A stretch of 64,000 bases of DNA from Gymnodinialimonas ceratoperidinii (GTDB taxonomy: Bacteria; Pseudomonadota; Alphaproteobacteria; Rhodobacterales; Rhodobacteraceae): positions 3,335,501-3,399,500 of the forward strand of contig NZ_CP079194.1 of the NCBI RefSeq assembly GCF_019297855.1, in the 5' to 3' direction. This document shows positions 25,795 to 35,089 of the stretch, piece after piece. The notes under the pieces were generated by a model. The model was not told the DNA's origin. It did no database searches and saw nothing but the letters and a program-made list of their open reading frames with translations. Every line of letters begins with the position of its first letter. Within the stretch, counting starts at the first letter, position 1. The translations under genes were made by a program, and so were the position numbers.

Positions 25795-26628
25795 TCAACC
25801 ACGCCAAGCGGAGGTATCGACGCCGAATTCGGTATCTAGGTGGCGGAAGTCCTGGAAGAATTCGTCGTAGAATTCCTGAGCTTCCTCCCGCAAGCGCGTG
25901 CGCTTTTCAGCTTCCGGGGGAGCGCCGTAGATCATCCGTCGTACCGTTGGAGTCCGGATGGCGTTGACGATGCGGTGGGCGCCGACGAACCTCAAGTTCT
26001 CGGCTGTACGGCGGGCCAGCTTGGCGAGAAAGCGGAATGGTGGGTCTCCGTCCTCGTTGATCCGGGCATAGAGGACATCCTCCGAGGGCGGTTCGAACGG
26101 GAGGCCGAGAATGTCGCAAATCTGCTTGCAGTAGCCCATCGGATCGACGTTCAGGTCGTTGTAGAGCAGGATTTTGACCCGATCTTCGCCCATGAGATCC
26201 ACCCACATTTTCAAGTGACGGTAGTATAGCCCGTTACTTATCAGCTCGGGGTGTTTCTCGGCCATGTAACGAAAGCCGTTATCAGGCTCTCCGCCCTTGA
26301 GGTGGTGGAAATAATGGGCAATCGCGCGTTCGATGGGATCGCGCAGGGTGGCGATGACGGTGATATCCGGCAGATCCTGAGCCAGACGCTGAGCCGCTTC
26401 CGGCTTGTCGAGCAGGGAGGGCGCAACCTCGACGCAGATGCGGTGGTTGTCCGACATGTCTCCGAACTGGCTTTCGTACCAATCCATGCCCTTGTGGTAC
26501 TGCTTGTCGAAAAAAAACGTCTCTTTCGTGAGCGCGGGCAGCAAGACATCGTCGCGACTGCGTAGGTAATTGTCGATCCATGTGGTACCGCTTTTGTGGG
26601 GCCCGATAAAAACGAACTGTGGTTTCAA
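25795..26628 (-). CDS. Sulfotransferase domain protein
   Basis: 277 residues from a TTG at 26628 preceded by GAGGGG, giving MKPQFVFIGPHKSGTTWIDNYL; an upstream GTG at 26691 adds 21 residues but has no ribosome site. PHKSGTTW is the phosphosulfate loop, and VIATLRDPIERAIAHYFHHLKGG the 3'-phosphate loop of the PF00685-like group, with LLYNDLNVDPMGYCKQICDILGL in the family's C-terminal part. Likely acts on a polysaccharide or lipid. It is a different subfamily from its neighbour at 25109. Confidence 0.88.
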   Translation of the reverse strand: MKPQFVFIGPHKSGTTWIDNYLRSRDDVLLPALTKETFFFDKQYHKGMDWYESQFGDMSDNHRICVEVAPSLLDKPEAAQRLAQDLPDITVIATLRDPIERAIAHYFHHLKGGEPDNGFRYMAEKHPELISNGLYYRHLKMWVDLMGEDRVKILLYNDLNVDPMGYCKQICDILGLPFEPPSEDVLYARINEDGDPPFRFLAKLARRTAENLRFVGAHRIVNAIRTPTVRRMIYGAPPEAEKRTRLREEAQEFYDEFFQDFRHLDTEFGVDTSAWRG

Positions 26629-27387
26629 TATATTCCCCTCGATCGACTGGAAAGCCCGGAGCAACAAAGGTGCCAGCCGGAGGGGCGACACGAAAAATCA
26701 ATGCTGATCCGATTCTCGGTTCAATTTCATTTTTCAACACGATGACCATGGCGGGCCACTCATCCTCCGCGACCGAGTCAAAAAAAACTTGGGCAGGAAG
26801 AACGACTTAACGCTAGCCGATTACCACATGTCTGCCAAGCGGGCGGTGCAGAGAGCGTTCTGATATCTCCTTCAGCGCCCGAATTTCGGTCGACATCTTT
26901 ATGCGGGGGTAGGGCTGTAGCCTCTTTTCCGGGCAGTCGTCAGGCCCAGTTCAAGAGCCTAGGCTGGTTCTGGGTTGGCCTTCATGACCGATTGAGAACC
27001 GCGCAGAAATGGAGGCTTTGACCGTCAGGCTTGCGTCCGCCGCCCTTGCAGGCTTGCCATATCGCGCAGCCGGACCTATCGTTTACCTGATAAGTTAATG
27101 AAGTTGCACAATATCGTCGCGTGGCCTCGATGGCCGGAGCGATCAAAGCTCCGCATTGAAGCGAGCCGAATGACCCCGGAATTTCGGGGGATTGGTCCGA
27201 CGGCCAAGTGAACGACCAATTTGAATACCCATAGGGCCCGCCTCGGGCCAATTGATAGCTGCGCGTGACTTTTGCGCGACCCGATTGGAGACGTGTCAGT
27301 GACTCCACAAGAAATTCTTGATTGCGGTGTGCGACTGGCACGCTTTCTGCCGCAAAAGCAGCCCTCCGGCGCGGCGGGCATATCTTC
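26629..27387. promoter_or_regulatory. Long divergent intergenic region
   Basis: About 760 bases between the sulfotransferase (minus) and the polymerase (plus). No frame here looks coding on either strand. The promoter of the polymerase-glycosyltransferase operon is expected in its right half. Nothing else recognised. Confidence 0.45.
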
Positions 27388-28686
27388 ATGAGGAGATACC
27401 TGCGAAGGGCCGAAATCGCATTCGCCGTTTTCGGCCTGTTCTTCATGTCGGGCACGTTGACCGCCTACCTGACGCCCGCAGGCTCCGAGTCCGCACCGAT
27501 GGTGCAACTCATCGGCGCGCTTATCGGTCTGTTCTCGGTCGTCGCCTTGCTGGCCACTCCAGGTTCGATTGCACGCATCCTGACGGAGAATTGGCCCGCA
27601 ATCTTTCCAGTGCTCTTCGCTGTCCTCACCCTGGCCTGGTCCGAGGACACGACATTGACGATAAGGCGCAGCGGCAGCTTGGGATTGACCACGGCCTTCG
27701 CGTTCTGGCTTACATTGCGGTTTTCGCCGAAAGAGCTCTTCAACCTCGTGATCTTCGCATCGATGGCGACGGTGCTTCTGAACTTCGCGGTCATTCAGGT
27801 TGATCCCGCGCTTGGCATTCACCAGGCCTATGACGAGTTCGCCTCACATCACGCGGGAAGCTGGCGCGGGCTGTTCGGACACAAGAACGACTTCGGGCGT
27901 GTGATCGCGCTTATGATATCGTTCCTCCTCCTTGGTTTCATCTTCGGCACCGGCGGCAGATACGGCCGCTTTTTAGCTGTACCGTTGGCGGCGATGGCCG
28001 TGCTGATGATTATGGGCTCCAAGTCATCGCAGGCCGTCCTTCTTGCAACGCTCGTGCCCGCGGTCATGACCCTGTTTCTGGCCATGCGCCCCATGTCTCC
28101 GACGGGACGCTCACTTCTTCTGCTGCTATCGATCCCGGTAACGATCGTGGTCTACCTCTCGGCGCAGCTCATATTCGAGTACACGCTGGAGGCGCTTGGG
28201 CGTGACGCGACCCTGACGGGCCGAACGGTGATCTGGGAAGGCGTGCTGCTGGCGCTTGGCGGATCGAGTTTCGCGGGCGGCGGCTACGGTGCCGGTTGGT
28301 CGGTGGTCGGGCCACGGCTGACAGCCCTGACCGGGGTCGAAGTCGGCCACGCCCATAACGGCTTTCTCGATCTGGCGGTCGATGTCGGGTTCTTCGGACT
28401 GGGCATGACGCTGCTGTTCATGCTTTGGCTTGGGGCCATAGCCTTTGTTAACCTGATGCGTGGCACCCGACCCGAGATCTCGGCCCTCGCGCTTACGCTC
28501 GTCCTGTTCTCCTTCGTCGGGAATGTTGCCGGGTCGTTTCTTCTCAACCACAACAGCATCTTCTGGCTATTGCTGGTCGCGACCTTTGCCAAACTGCGTG
28601 AAGCCCCCATAGCGAAGCCAGAGATGTGGCGCGAACGGCAATCGCATGACGCGACGGCCCAGATTGTTGGGATGAGGCTGACATGA
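27388..28686 (+). CDS. O-antigen ligase/Wzy-type polymerase
   Basis: 432 residues from ATG 27388 (MRRYLRRAEIAFAVFG); the frame extends to 27322 with poor residues. About ten hydrophobic segments, a large periplasmic loop, and the hallmark HAHNGFLDLAVDVGFFG near residue 321 of the Wzy_C/O-antigen ligase superfamily. It joins repeat units on undecaprenyl carriers at the periplasmic side, or ligates the chain. Because an ExoP/Wzz-type protein and a flippase are nearby, a polymerase is more likely. Its stop overlaps the next start (ATGA at 28683-28686). Confidence 0.9.
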   Translation: MRRYLRRAEIAFAVFGLFFMSGTLTAYLTPAGSESAPMVQLIGALIGLFSVVALLATPGSIARILTENWPAIFPVLFAVLTLAWSEDTTLTIRRSGSLGLTTAFAFWLTLRFSPKELFNLVIFASMATVLLNFAVIQVDPALGIHQAYDEFASHHAGSWRGLFGHKNDFGRVIALMISFLLLGFIFGTGGRYGRFLAVPLAAMAVLMIMGSKSSQAVLLATLVPAVMTLFLAMRPMSPTGRSLLLLLSIPVTIVVYLSAQLIFEYTLEALGRDATLTGRTVIWEGVLLALGGSSFAGGGYGAGWSVVGPRLTALTGVEVGHAHNGFLDLAVDVGFFGLGMTLLFMLWLGAIAFVNLMRGTRPEISALALTLVLFSFVGNVAGSFLLNHNSIFWLLLVATFAKLREAPIAKPEMWRERQSHDATAQIVGMRLT

Positions 28687-29870
28687 CGCTCCATGGCAGC
28701 CTGCAGAGCCCGAACCACGTAAAATCCGTCGTGCCCCCCGGACGGCGCGTCTGTTTCCTCATCAACTCGATGGAAGGGGGCGGCGCCGAACGGGCCATGG
28801 CCAACCTGATAAACCTGCTGCTGCCATTCCTGGACGCGCAGCAGGTCGAGCTCGTGCTGTTGGACGATTTTCCCTGCGAACAGACGCTGCCCCCCGGCTT
28901 GAAGGTGACGACGTTGCCCGGCCGCGGCACGACTTTGCGCAGCTTGCTGGATCTGAACCGCCACTGGGCAAAGCCAGGGCATCGCCCCGACGTCTGCATC
29001 AGCTTCCTGGCGCGGGCGAATATCATCAACGTGATGTTGGCGCGGCGGTTCCGACACAAGGCGATCATCAGTGAGCGGGTGAATACCTCCAGCCATATCG
29101 CCGCATCACGCGCCGAGCCTGTCTTGGCGCGCATTATCCGGACGTTGTACCCGCGCGCCGATCGGGTCCTTGCCGTAAGCGCGGGAGTGGCGGACGATCT
29201 TGTGACACGCTTTGGCGTGCGGCGGCAGAAAATCTCGGTCATTGGCAATCCGGTCGACGGCGACCGGCTCATTGCGATGGCGAAGGAAGAACCGGGGATC
29301 GACTTGCCGGATGACTTCTTCGTCGGGATCGGCCGCCTCGTGGCCAACAAGAACTTCGCCCTGCTTCTTGACGCCTACGCAAGATCCGAGACCACCTCAT
29401 CGCTTGTCATCCTTGGGCAGGGCCCGGATCTGGACAGCCTCCGCGATCAGGCCAGAGGTCTGGGTATCGAGGACCGGGTCATCTTTGCCGGCTTCGTGCG
29501 AAACCCCTACCCCATCGTGGCGCGCGCCCGTGCGCTCGTCTCGGCCTCCCGCGCGGAGGGGTTCCCAAACACCTTGGTCGAGGCGATCTCTCTGGGGTGC
29601 CCCGTCATCGCGACCGACTGCCCGTCAGGTCCGGCCGATGTTCTGGGGAGCGACGTTGCGCGGGCCTGGCCATGGCCCGAGGACGCGCACGGTCTGCTCA
29701 TTCCAATGGAAGATGTCGACGCCATGGCCGCGGCGATCCGGGCGCTGGACGATGACACGGTGCGGCGCAACTACGTCGAAAAGGCCACGGCTCGCGCAAA
29801 GGATTTCGGTGTGACCGCCGCAACCGAGGCCTACCTCGATATTCTCAAGGAGGTTTTCGAGCCGGGATGA
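28683..29870 (+). CDS. GT4-type glycosyltransferase
   Basis: 395 residues, GT-B fold: INSMEGGGAERAMANLINLLLP in the N-terminal domain, FFVGIGRLVANKNFALLLDAYARS and SRAEGFPNTLVEAISLGCPVIATDCPSGPADVL in the C-terminal domain. It overlaps the polymerase stop by four bases, so the two are translationally coupled. It is most like the enzyme at 22220. Donor and linkage are unknown. Confidence 0.93.
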   Translation: MTLHGSLQSPNHVKSVVPPGRRVCFLINSMEGGGAERAMANLINLLLPFLDAQQVELVLLDDFPCEQTLPPGLKVTTLPGRGTTLRSLLDLNRHWAKPGHRPDVCISFLARANIINVMLARRFRHKAIISERVNTSSHIAASRAEPVLARIIRTLYPRADRVLAVSAGVADDLVTRFGVRRQKISVIGNPVDGDRLIAMAKEEPGIDLPDDFFVGIGRLVANKNFALLLDAYARSETTSSLVILGQGPDLDSLRDQARGLGIEDRVIFAGFVRNPYPIVARARALVSASRAEGFPNTLVEAISLGCPVIATDCPSGPADVLGSDVARAWPWPEDAHGLLIPMEDVDAMAAAIRALDDDTVRRNYVEKATARAKDFGVTAATEAYLDILKEVFEPG

Positions 29871-29916
29871 AGCAAGGGAAGCAGAGACTTCTTAGTTAAC
29901 GCAGGAGCAACGAATC

Positions 29917-29940
29917 ATGGCAACCTGCTGTTCGCAATAA
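29917..29940 (+). CDS. Possible 7-residue leader peptide
   Basis: GCAGGAG lies about 9 bases ahead of an ATG at 29917 that encodes MATCCSQ and stops 14 bases before the ExoF-type start. The ribosome site is better than that of the next gene. Two adjacent Cys codons could make translation sensitive to cysteine, but this is speculation and the peptide may be chance. Confidence 0.2.
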   Translation: MATCCSQ

Positions 29941-29954
29941 AAGGAACGTAGATT

Positions 29955-31163
29955 ATGAGCTCATCTTTTTCGTCGGTCCGCGCGCTCACGCTTGGGGTTT
30001 TTGTTGCGCTTTCCGGGAGTGTCGCAGCCACGGCACAGGAAGCATATCCGATCGGTGCCGGAGACCAGCTCAGAGTATCATTCTTGGCCAATCCCGCCTT
30101 CGATCGTGTGATGGAAGTCGGTATCGACGGGTCGATTAATCTGCCTCTGCTTGGCGAATTGAATGTCGGGGGGCAGACGGTCAACGAGTTGCGGCGACAG
30201 ATCCCCAACCTGATGACCGGCGCCGTCTACCGCGAACGCGTGAACGGGGAGTATCTTCTGGTGTCGATTGAGCCAGAGGAAGTGTTGATCGACGTGGTGG
30301 ACTATCGGCCGGTGTATTACGACGGCGCGGTGACGCAACCGGGGCAGCAGTCCTTCGAGATCGGGATGACGGTGCGCCACGGCCTTGCCGGCGCCGAAGG
30401 TCTCCTGATCGAGGATCCGCGTTTGATTGCCGGATCGGAGCTGCGCAACCATCCCCGTGTGCTGATGGCGGACCTCATCGGCATCCTCGCCGAAATGGCC
30501 GTCCACGAGGCAATTCTCGCTGGTACCGACGAACTCGATCTTTCGGCGCTTCAGGAACTGGATGCGCCTTCCGACCTTACCGAGGGCGCCATTGCGCTCG
30601 CCCGGAGCCAAGTCGCGACATCGGGAGATATTCTCTCCGAAGAGGTCAACTTTCTCGACACCGCCGTCCGAGAGGCAGAGGCGCGGGTGATCGCCGCGCT
30701 GCGTCATGAAGAAACGATGACGGCAATTGCCGTGACCGAAGAGGCCGAGGTGGCGCGGGTGGAAAACCTCGTGGCGCGCCGTGTCGTTGCCAGCGACGCG
30801 CTGACCACGACCCGGCGGCTCTATCTTCAAGCGATCGAGCGGCTTGGAACTGCCCAGGCCGAGCGTCTTGAAGCGGAGGCGACCCGTCGCGAGCTGGTGC
30901 TGGAACGCAACCAGGCAACGCGGGAACGCGCGCTCAACCTGCAAGCCCGGCTTCAGGCATTATCTCAGGAAGCAGCTCAATTGCGGGTGCGGATTGATCT
31001 GAGCAGCACGATGCCGACGCCCCTGACCCTCGAAACATCGTCCGAGACCGTCTCCCGGATCACGATCTTCCGCCAGTTCGGCGGGCAGGCGCGGGAAATC
31101 GAAGCGTCGATGGATACGCCGCTGATGCCTGGCGACGTGGTCAATATCAGCGTCCAGCGTTGA
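29955..31163 (+). CDS. Polysaccharide export protein, ExoF/Wza-like
   Basis: 402 residues with a signal peptide (RALTLGVFVALSGSVAATAQ). Residues 30-75 (YPIGAGDQLRVSFLANPAFDRVMEVGIDGSINLPLLGELNVGGQTVNELRRQI) are the Poly_export domain, followed by a SLBB-like segment (VLIDVVDYRPVYYDGAVTQPGQQSFEIGMTVRHGLAGAEG) and a long helical region ending in a hydrophilic tail. No lipobox Cys, so it is ExoF-like rather than a Wza lipoprotein, and likely works in the periplasm with the following ExoP-type protein. Confidence 0.9.
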   Translation: MSSSFSSVRALTLGVFVALSGSVAATAQEAYPIGAGDQLRVSFLANPAFDRVMEVGIDGSINLPLLGELNVGGQTVNELRRQIPNLMTGAVYRERVNGEYLLVSIEPEEVLIDVVDYRPVYYDGAVTQPGQQSFEIGMTVRHGLAGAEGLLIEDPRLIAGSELRNHPRVLMADLIGILAEMAVHEAILAGTDELDLSALQELDAPSDLTEGAIALARSQVATSGDILSEEVNFLDTAVREAEARVIAALRHEETMTAIAVTEEAEVARVENLVARRVVASDALTTTRRLYLQAIERLGTAQAERLEAEATRRELVLERNQATRERALNLQARLQALSQEAAQLRVRIDLSSTMPTPLTLETSSETVSRITIFRQFGGQAREIEASMDTPLMPGDVVNISVQR

Positions 31164-31297
31164 CGGCGATGATTAAAGGAATTTCTATTTTGTACCAACT
31201 ACTTATGCTGCTTCTGTGGATGCCTGCAGGTTTTATTAATTTTTGAAGAGACATTCGGTGGCCGGCTCGAGGTGATCCGGCTGCCAGGAGATAATCG

Positions 31298-33655
31298 ATG
31301 GACAGAAACACTTTTGCCGACCAACCCGGCAATTTCAGTCAGAGATCGCGGCCCCTGCTCGGCGCAGGGTATCCAAATGATGCGCATCCCGCCTCGAATT
31401 CCGCGATCTTCGATTTTCGTTCTGTCTTCCGACTCCTGCGTCGGCGGCGTCTTTTCGTAGCGGCCGTTTGCATCCTGTGCGTCGCGATCACCGTTTTCGT
31501 CCACCGGATCACGCCGAAGGAATATTCGGCTACCACGCGGATCCTGCTCGATGAGCAGGTCATCAACCCCTTCGGCCGAGAAGATATCTTTGCCGAACAG
31601 AGCCTGAGCAACCCGGCCGTGGAAAGCCAGATGCAGGTCATCCGGTCACCTTTCCTGCTGTCACGAGTCGTGGACCGCCTGAACCTTAGCGAGAACGAAA
31701 CGTTCATGTCGCCGCCAACGACGCCTCTTCGCGACTGGCTCGCCGCCGCCCGGTCCGAGCTTCTCCCGATGCTTGATGAGCCGCCCGCCGAGGTGTCAGA
31801 GGCACGGCGGTTCCAGAATGCCGTGGAGCTGTTGCGCTCGAACTTGCAAGTAACCCGCAGCGCCCAGACCCGAGTGATCCGGATTCAGTTCACCGCTGCG
31901 ACGCCGGAATTGTCCGCCGAAGTCGCAAACGCCGTGGCCGAGACCTATGTCGATAACCGATTGGGCGTCCGTCAGGAAAATGCCGAGCGCGCCGCGCAAT
32001 GGTTTGATGAGCGCATGGCTGAATTGAACGTGCGTGCGCTGGAAGTCGAACAACGCGTGGCACAGATGAGCGGTGGCGGCGTCGAAGCGTTGGATGCCTC
32101 GCAGAATGCCGCCAGCCTGCAGAGAGCGCGGCAGAACTTGCAAGACGCGCTCGCGCGGCGCGCCCAGACCCAATCTGAAGTGCTACGCCTCCGCGCTCTC
32201 GTCGAAAGCGGGAGAGGGCTGCGGGGGGTCCCCTCGAACTTCGATTCAGAACCGCTGGCGGCGTTGGCGGAAGAAGTCGCCAGATTGCAGTCTGCATTGT
32301 CCGAGGCGACACAGGAAACGCCGCAGGACGTCGACGAGATCACAAGCCTGAACACGCGCATCGAGTCCATCGAAGCGGCCGGTCTTTCCCTGCTCACTGC
32401 ACGCCTGACGAATGCGCAGGCCGCCGCCGATGCCGCCGAAGCCAACCTCGAAGAGGCTCAACTCGCTTTTGACGCTGCCCGCGGCGCGAGCGGCGGCAGT
32501 GTCACGAATGCGATCGACGTAGAGCTTCGGACCCTCGAGGGAGAGGCTCGGATCTACCGTGAGCTGAACGAGCGCTACCTTGAAAGCTACCTCGAAGTTG
32601 TCCAGCAGCAGAGCTTTCCTTCAACACAGGCCACGATCATCGCTTCCGCGGTAGTGCCCGATTATCCGGACGGACCGGGCCTTCGCAGGCTCGTCATGTT
32701 GGCGGCGCTCTTCGGCATCGCTCTCGGGGCCGGTTCCGCCTTCGCGCTGGAAGCATCAGACGGAAAAATTCGCTCCACAGGCCATCTGTCGAAGATCACG
32801 CAGGCGCCGGTTCTGGGCGTGCTGCCGACGGGCAAATCGCGCGAGAGTGCGGCATCGCGGGAGACGAAGCGTCTTCCGGCGATCAGCGTCCCACACCGGC
32901 GCATCGATTTTACGAAGGAGGTCATTGCGCTGCCCGAGCATCGCGTGTCGCTGATGCGCAGCACCCCGGCCCTGCATGCGACGATCTCGGCCCCGATGTC
33001 GGAATATTCCGAAGCCATCAGACGAGTGAACGTGCAGGCAGAGAACCTCTATTCAATATTGTCCGATGAAAACAGCATGTTGCCCAAGTGTGTCGGCTTC
33101 ATTTCCGACAGCTACTCCGAGGGTCGCAGCGTTGCGGCGGCGAATTACGCTGAAATGCTCGCCGTCGGCGGCCGACGCACGTTGCTGATCGATATGGACT
33201 GGACCGGATTGTACCTGACCGAATGCATCACGCCTGCCGCGCAACATGGCCTGGCAGAGCTTTCGCTGACAAAATCTCCGGGGTCATTTGAGCAGGCGTT
33301 CTGGTATGATGAGCGAAGCTCCATGTATTTCCTGCCGAACCGCACGATGGACCAGAAGGCAACCTTCGACCCGAGCGCTTTCGATCAAATGCGGCTGAAA
33401 CTGCTGATCAGCACGCTGATGGAGAAGTTCGATAACGTGGTGATTGATTTTTCACCGATGGCGCATTCATCGGATGCGGCTGCCTTCAGTGACGTGGTGA
33501 TGGGATTCATTGCGGTTGTCGATTGGGGCGAAACGCGATCCGCATCCCTCTCAAGAGAACTCCGCCGCGCCGCGATCCATCCGCCGAAGCTCATGGGCTC
33601 GTTGTTAAACGGCATTTCGCAGCGGGACCTGGAGGAGTACGAAACGGCCGTCTGA
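31298..33655 (+). CDS. ExoP/Wzz-type co-polymerase with degenerate BY-kinase domain
   Basis: 785 residues. First membrane helix near 51-70 (LFVAAVCILCVAITVFVHRI), a Wzz-type periplasmic part with Ala/Glu-rich coiled coils (roughly 240-430) and a second helix near 468-488. The cytoplasmic end resembles the bacterial tyrosine kinase domain: GFISDSYSEGRSVAAANYAEML, LLIDMDW and VVIDFSP. The Walker A lysine is Arg610 (EGRS instead of EGKS), and no C-terminal Tyr cluster is visible, so phosphorylation is probably lost while chain-length control remains. CCAGGAG precedes the ATG. It lies downstream of the ExoF-like gene with a 134-base gap. Confidence 0.9.
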   Translation: MDRNTFADQPGNFSQRSRPLLGAGYPNDAHPASNSAIFDFRSVFRLLRRRRLFVAAVCILCVAITVFVHRITPKEYSATTRILLDEQVINPFGREDIFAEQSLSNPAVESQMQVIRSPFLLSRVVDRLNLSENETFMSPPTTPLRDWLAAARSELLPMLDEPPAEVSEARRFQNAVELLRSNLQVTRSAQTRVIRIQFTAATPELSAEVANAVAETYVDNRLGVRQENAERAAQWFDERMAELNVRALEVEQRVAQMSGGGVEALDASQNAASLQRARQNLQDALARRAQTQSEVLRLRALVESGRGLRGVPSNFDSEPLAALAEEVARLQSALSEATQETPQDVDEITSLNTRIESIEAAGLSLLTARLTNAQAAADAAEANLEEAQLAFDAARGASGGSVTNAIDVELRTLEGEARIYRELNERYLESYLEVVQQQSFPSTQATIIASAVVPDYPDGPGLRRLVMLAALFGIALGAGSAFALEASDGKIRSTGHLSKITQAPVLGVLPTGKSRESAASRETKRLPAISVPHRRIDFTKEVIALPEHRVSLMRSTPALHATISAPMSEYSEAIRRVNVQAENLYSILSDENSMLPKCVGFISDSYSEGRSVAAANYAEMLAVGGRRTLLIDMDWTGLYLTECITPAAQHGLAELSLTKSPGSFEQAFWYDERSSMYFLPNRTMDQKATFDPSAFDQMRLKLLISTLMEKFDNVVIDFSPMAHSSDAAAFSDVVMGFIAVVDWGETRSASLSRELRRAAIHPPKLMGSLLNGISQRDLEEYETAV

Positions 33656-33669
33656 GCTGAAACGCATCC

Positions 33670-33689
33670 CCCCATCGGATCCGATGGGG
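33670..33689. terminator. 20-base perfect palindrome after the ExoP-type gene
   Basis: CCCCATCGGATCCGATGGGG is fully self-complementary and lies 15 bases beyond the stop. A strong GC stem at this place suits termination, although no T-tract follows. The rest of the gap to 33998 shows no gene and should contain the galU promoter. Confidence 0.5.
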
Positions 33690-33998
33690 TTCAACAATCC
33701 GTTTCCGTCGCGCTATTGCCAGACGGCGCATCCTGCTGTGCGAACCGCTTGGTAATAAGACTAAAAATTGTAGCGCGCGCTGTTAATATCAGTGAAGCAC
33801 CGCCCCCCGAACTGGTTTGAAGACCGCGAATCTGCCATAGTGCTCGGGTAGATCCGTCCGGACGCGTTCTGGGTGACAAATCCAAAATAATGTTGGTCTC
33901 ACCCAAAGCCTTGCCCCCGTCCGCGGCGGCGGAAGGGCGCGTCATGGTCTGTTAACCGGCCACCAATTCTGCGCCAGCATTTTATTGGAGACCAGTTG
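33690..33998. promoter_or_regulatory. Intergenic region upstream of galU
   Basis: No frame on either strand looks like a gene. AT-rich around 33760-33800. TTGGAG at 33985-33990 is the ribosome site for galU. Confidence 0.4.
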
Positions 33999-34904
33999 AT
34001 GAAACAGAAAGTCACGAAAGCCATTTTTCCCGTCGCTGGATTGGGAACCCGCTTCCTCCCCGCCACAAAATCGATCCCGAAAGAAATCATGACCCTCGTC
34101 GACCGCCCGTTGATCCAGTATGCGATCGACGAAGCGCGTGCCGCGGGGATCGAGGATTTCATTTTCGTGACCTCGCGCGGCAAAAGCGCGTTGGAAGACT
34201 ATTTCGACCATTCGCCGGAATTGACCCAGACGCTCAGGAAGAAGGGCAAGACTGAGCTTCTCGAGCTGCTGAAATCCACCAACATGCAGAGCGGGGCGAT
34301 TGCCTATATTCGCCAACACAAGGCCAATGGCCTGGGTCATGCGGTCTGGTGCGCGCGCCGCCTTTTGGGGAATGAACCTTTCGCCGTCATGCTGCCAGAT
34401 GACGTGATCATCGGCGACAAACCCTGCTTGCAGCAGATGGTTGAGGCGCACGCCGAAATCGGCGGATCGGTCGTGGCGGCGATGGAAGTTCCATCAGCCA
34501 AGGCTTCTTCCTACGGCATTCTGGACATTGCAGAAAACATGGGAAGCATCGTGTCCGTGAATGGCATGGTCGAGAAGCCGAAGGCCGGAGAGCAGCCATC
34601 GAACCTGGCCGTCATCGGCCGCTACATTCTCTCGCCTCAGGTCATGCGGAACCTCGGATCGACGAAGCCCGGCGCCGGGGGTGAGATCCAACTGACGGAT
34701 GCGATCGCGCGGGAGATCGAGGAAGATCGCCCCGTCTACGGTTTCTGCTTCAGGGGGCAACGGTTCGATTGCGGATCAAAGATCGGCTTCCTCATGGCAA
34801 CGGTGGCGGTGGCATTGCAACGCGATGATCTGGCGGACGAGTTTCAGGAATACCTCGATCTCCTGTCCGAAGCCTTGGGAGCCCGAGAGCGAATGTCGAG
34901 CTGA
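33999..34904 (+). CDS. galU: UTP-glucose-1-phosphate uridylyltransferase
   Basis: 301 residues from ATG 33999, 8 bases after TTGGAG; a TTG three bases earlier is in frame but not needed. PVAGLGTRFLPATKSIPKEIMTLVDRP is the nucleotide-binding signature, MLPDDVIIG the metal loop, and GEIQLTDAIA the GalU C-terminal motif. It makes UDP-glucose from UTP and glucose-1-phosphate, feeding Ugd and the glycosyltransferases of this locus. Confidence 0.96.
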   Translation: MKQKVTKAIFPVAGLGTRFLPATKSIPKEIMTLVDRPLIQYAIDEARAAGIEDFIFVTSRGKSALEDYFDHSPELTQTLRKKGKTELLELLKSTNMQSGAIAYIRQHKANGLGHAVWCARRLLGNEPFAVMLPDDVIIGDKPCLQQMVEAHAEIGGSVVAAMEVPSAKASSYGILDIAENMGSIVSVNGMVEKPKAGEQPSNLAVIGRYILSPQVMRNLGSTKPGAGGEIQLTDAIAREIEEDRPVYGFCFRGQRFDCGSKIGFLMATVAVALQRDDLADEFQEYLDLLSEALGARERMSS

Positions 34905-35089
34905 TTGCTTTGCCGCTAGACGACCCGTGGACTTGAAAGTCCAATACACGACAAGTCAAACGATTTGTCCGCCGCCAATTTCCTTTGCCGAGCGATCCCG
35001 GCGTCACGCCTATAGACCGGCGGCAAAGCAGCCCTTAGCCTATCACTCAAAGCATTTAAGCGGTCCTGTCTCTGGAGTTCTTTCAAAGT

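Noticed and set aside
25740..25795. Possible bidirectional terminator between the convergent sulfotransferases
   Set aside because: GACACCG and CGGTGTC can pair around a loop of about 30 bases, with an inner CCGCT/AGCGG stem, but there is no T-tract and the loop is long, so it was not listed.
26692..27387. Search for a small gene or RNA in the long divergent gap
   Set aside because: Several frames cross it, but all are Arg/Ser/Pro-rich with no ribosome site; no tRNA-like or strong hairpin structure was seen.
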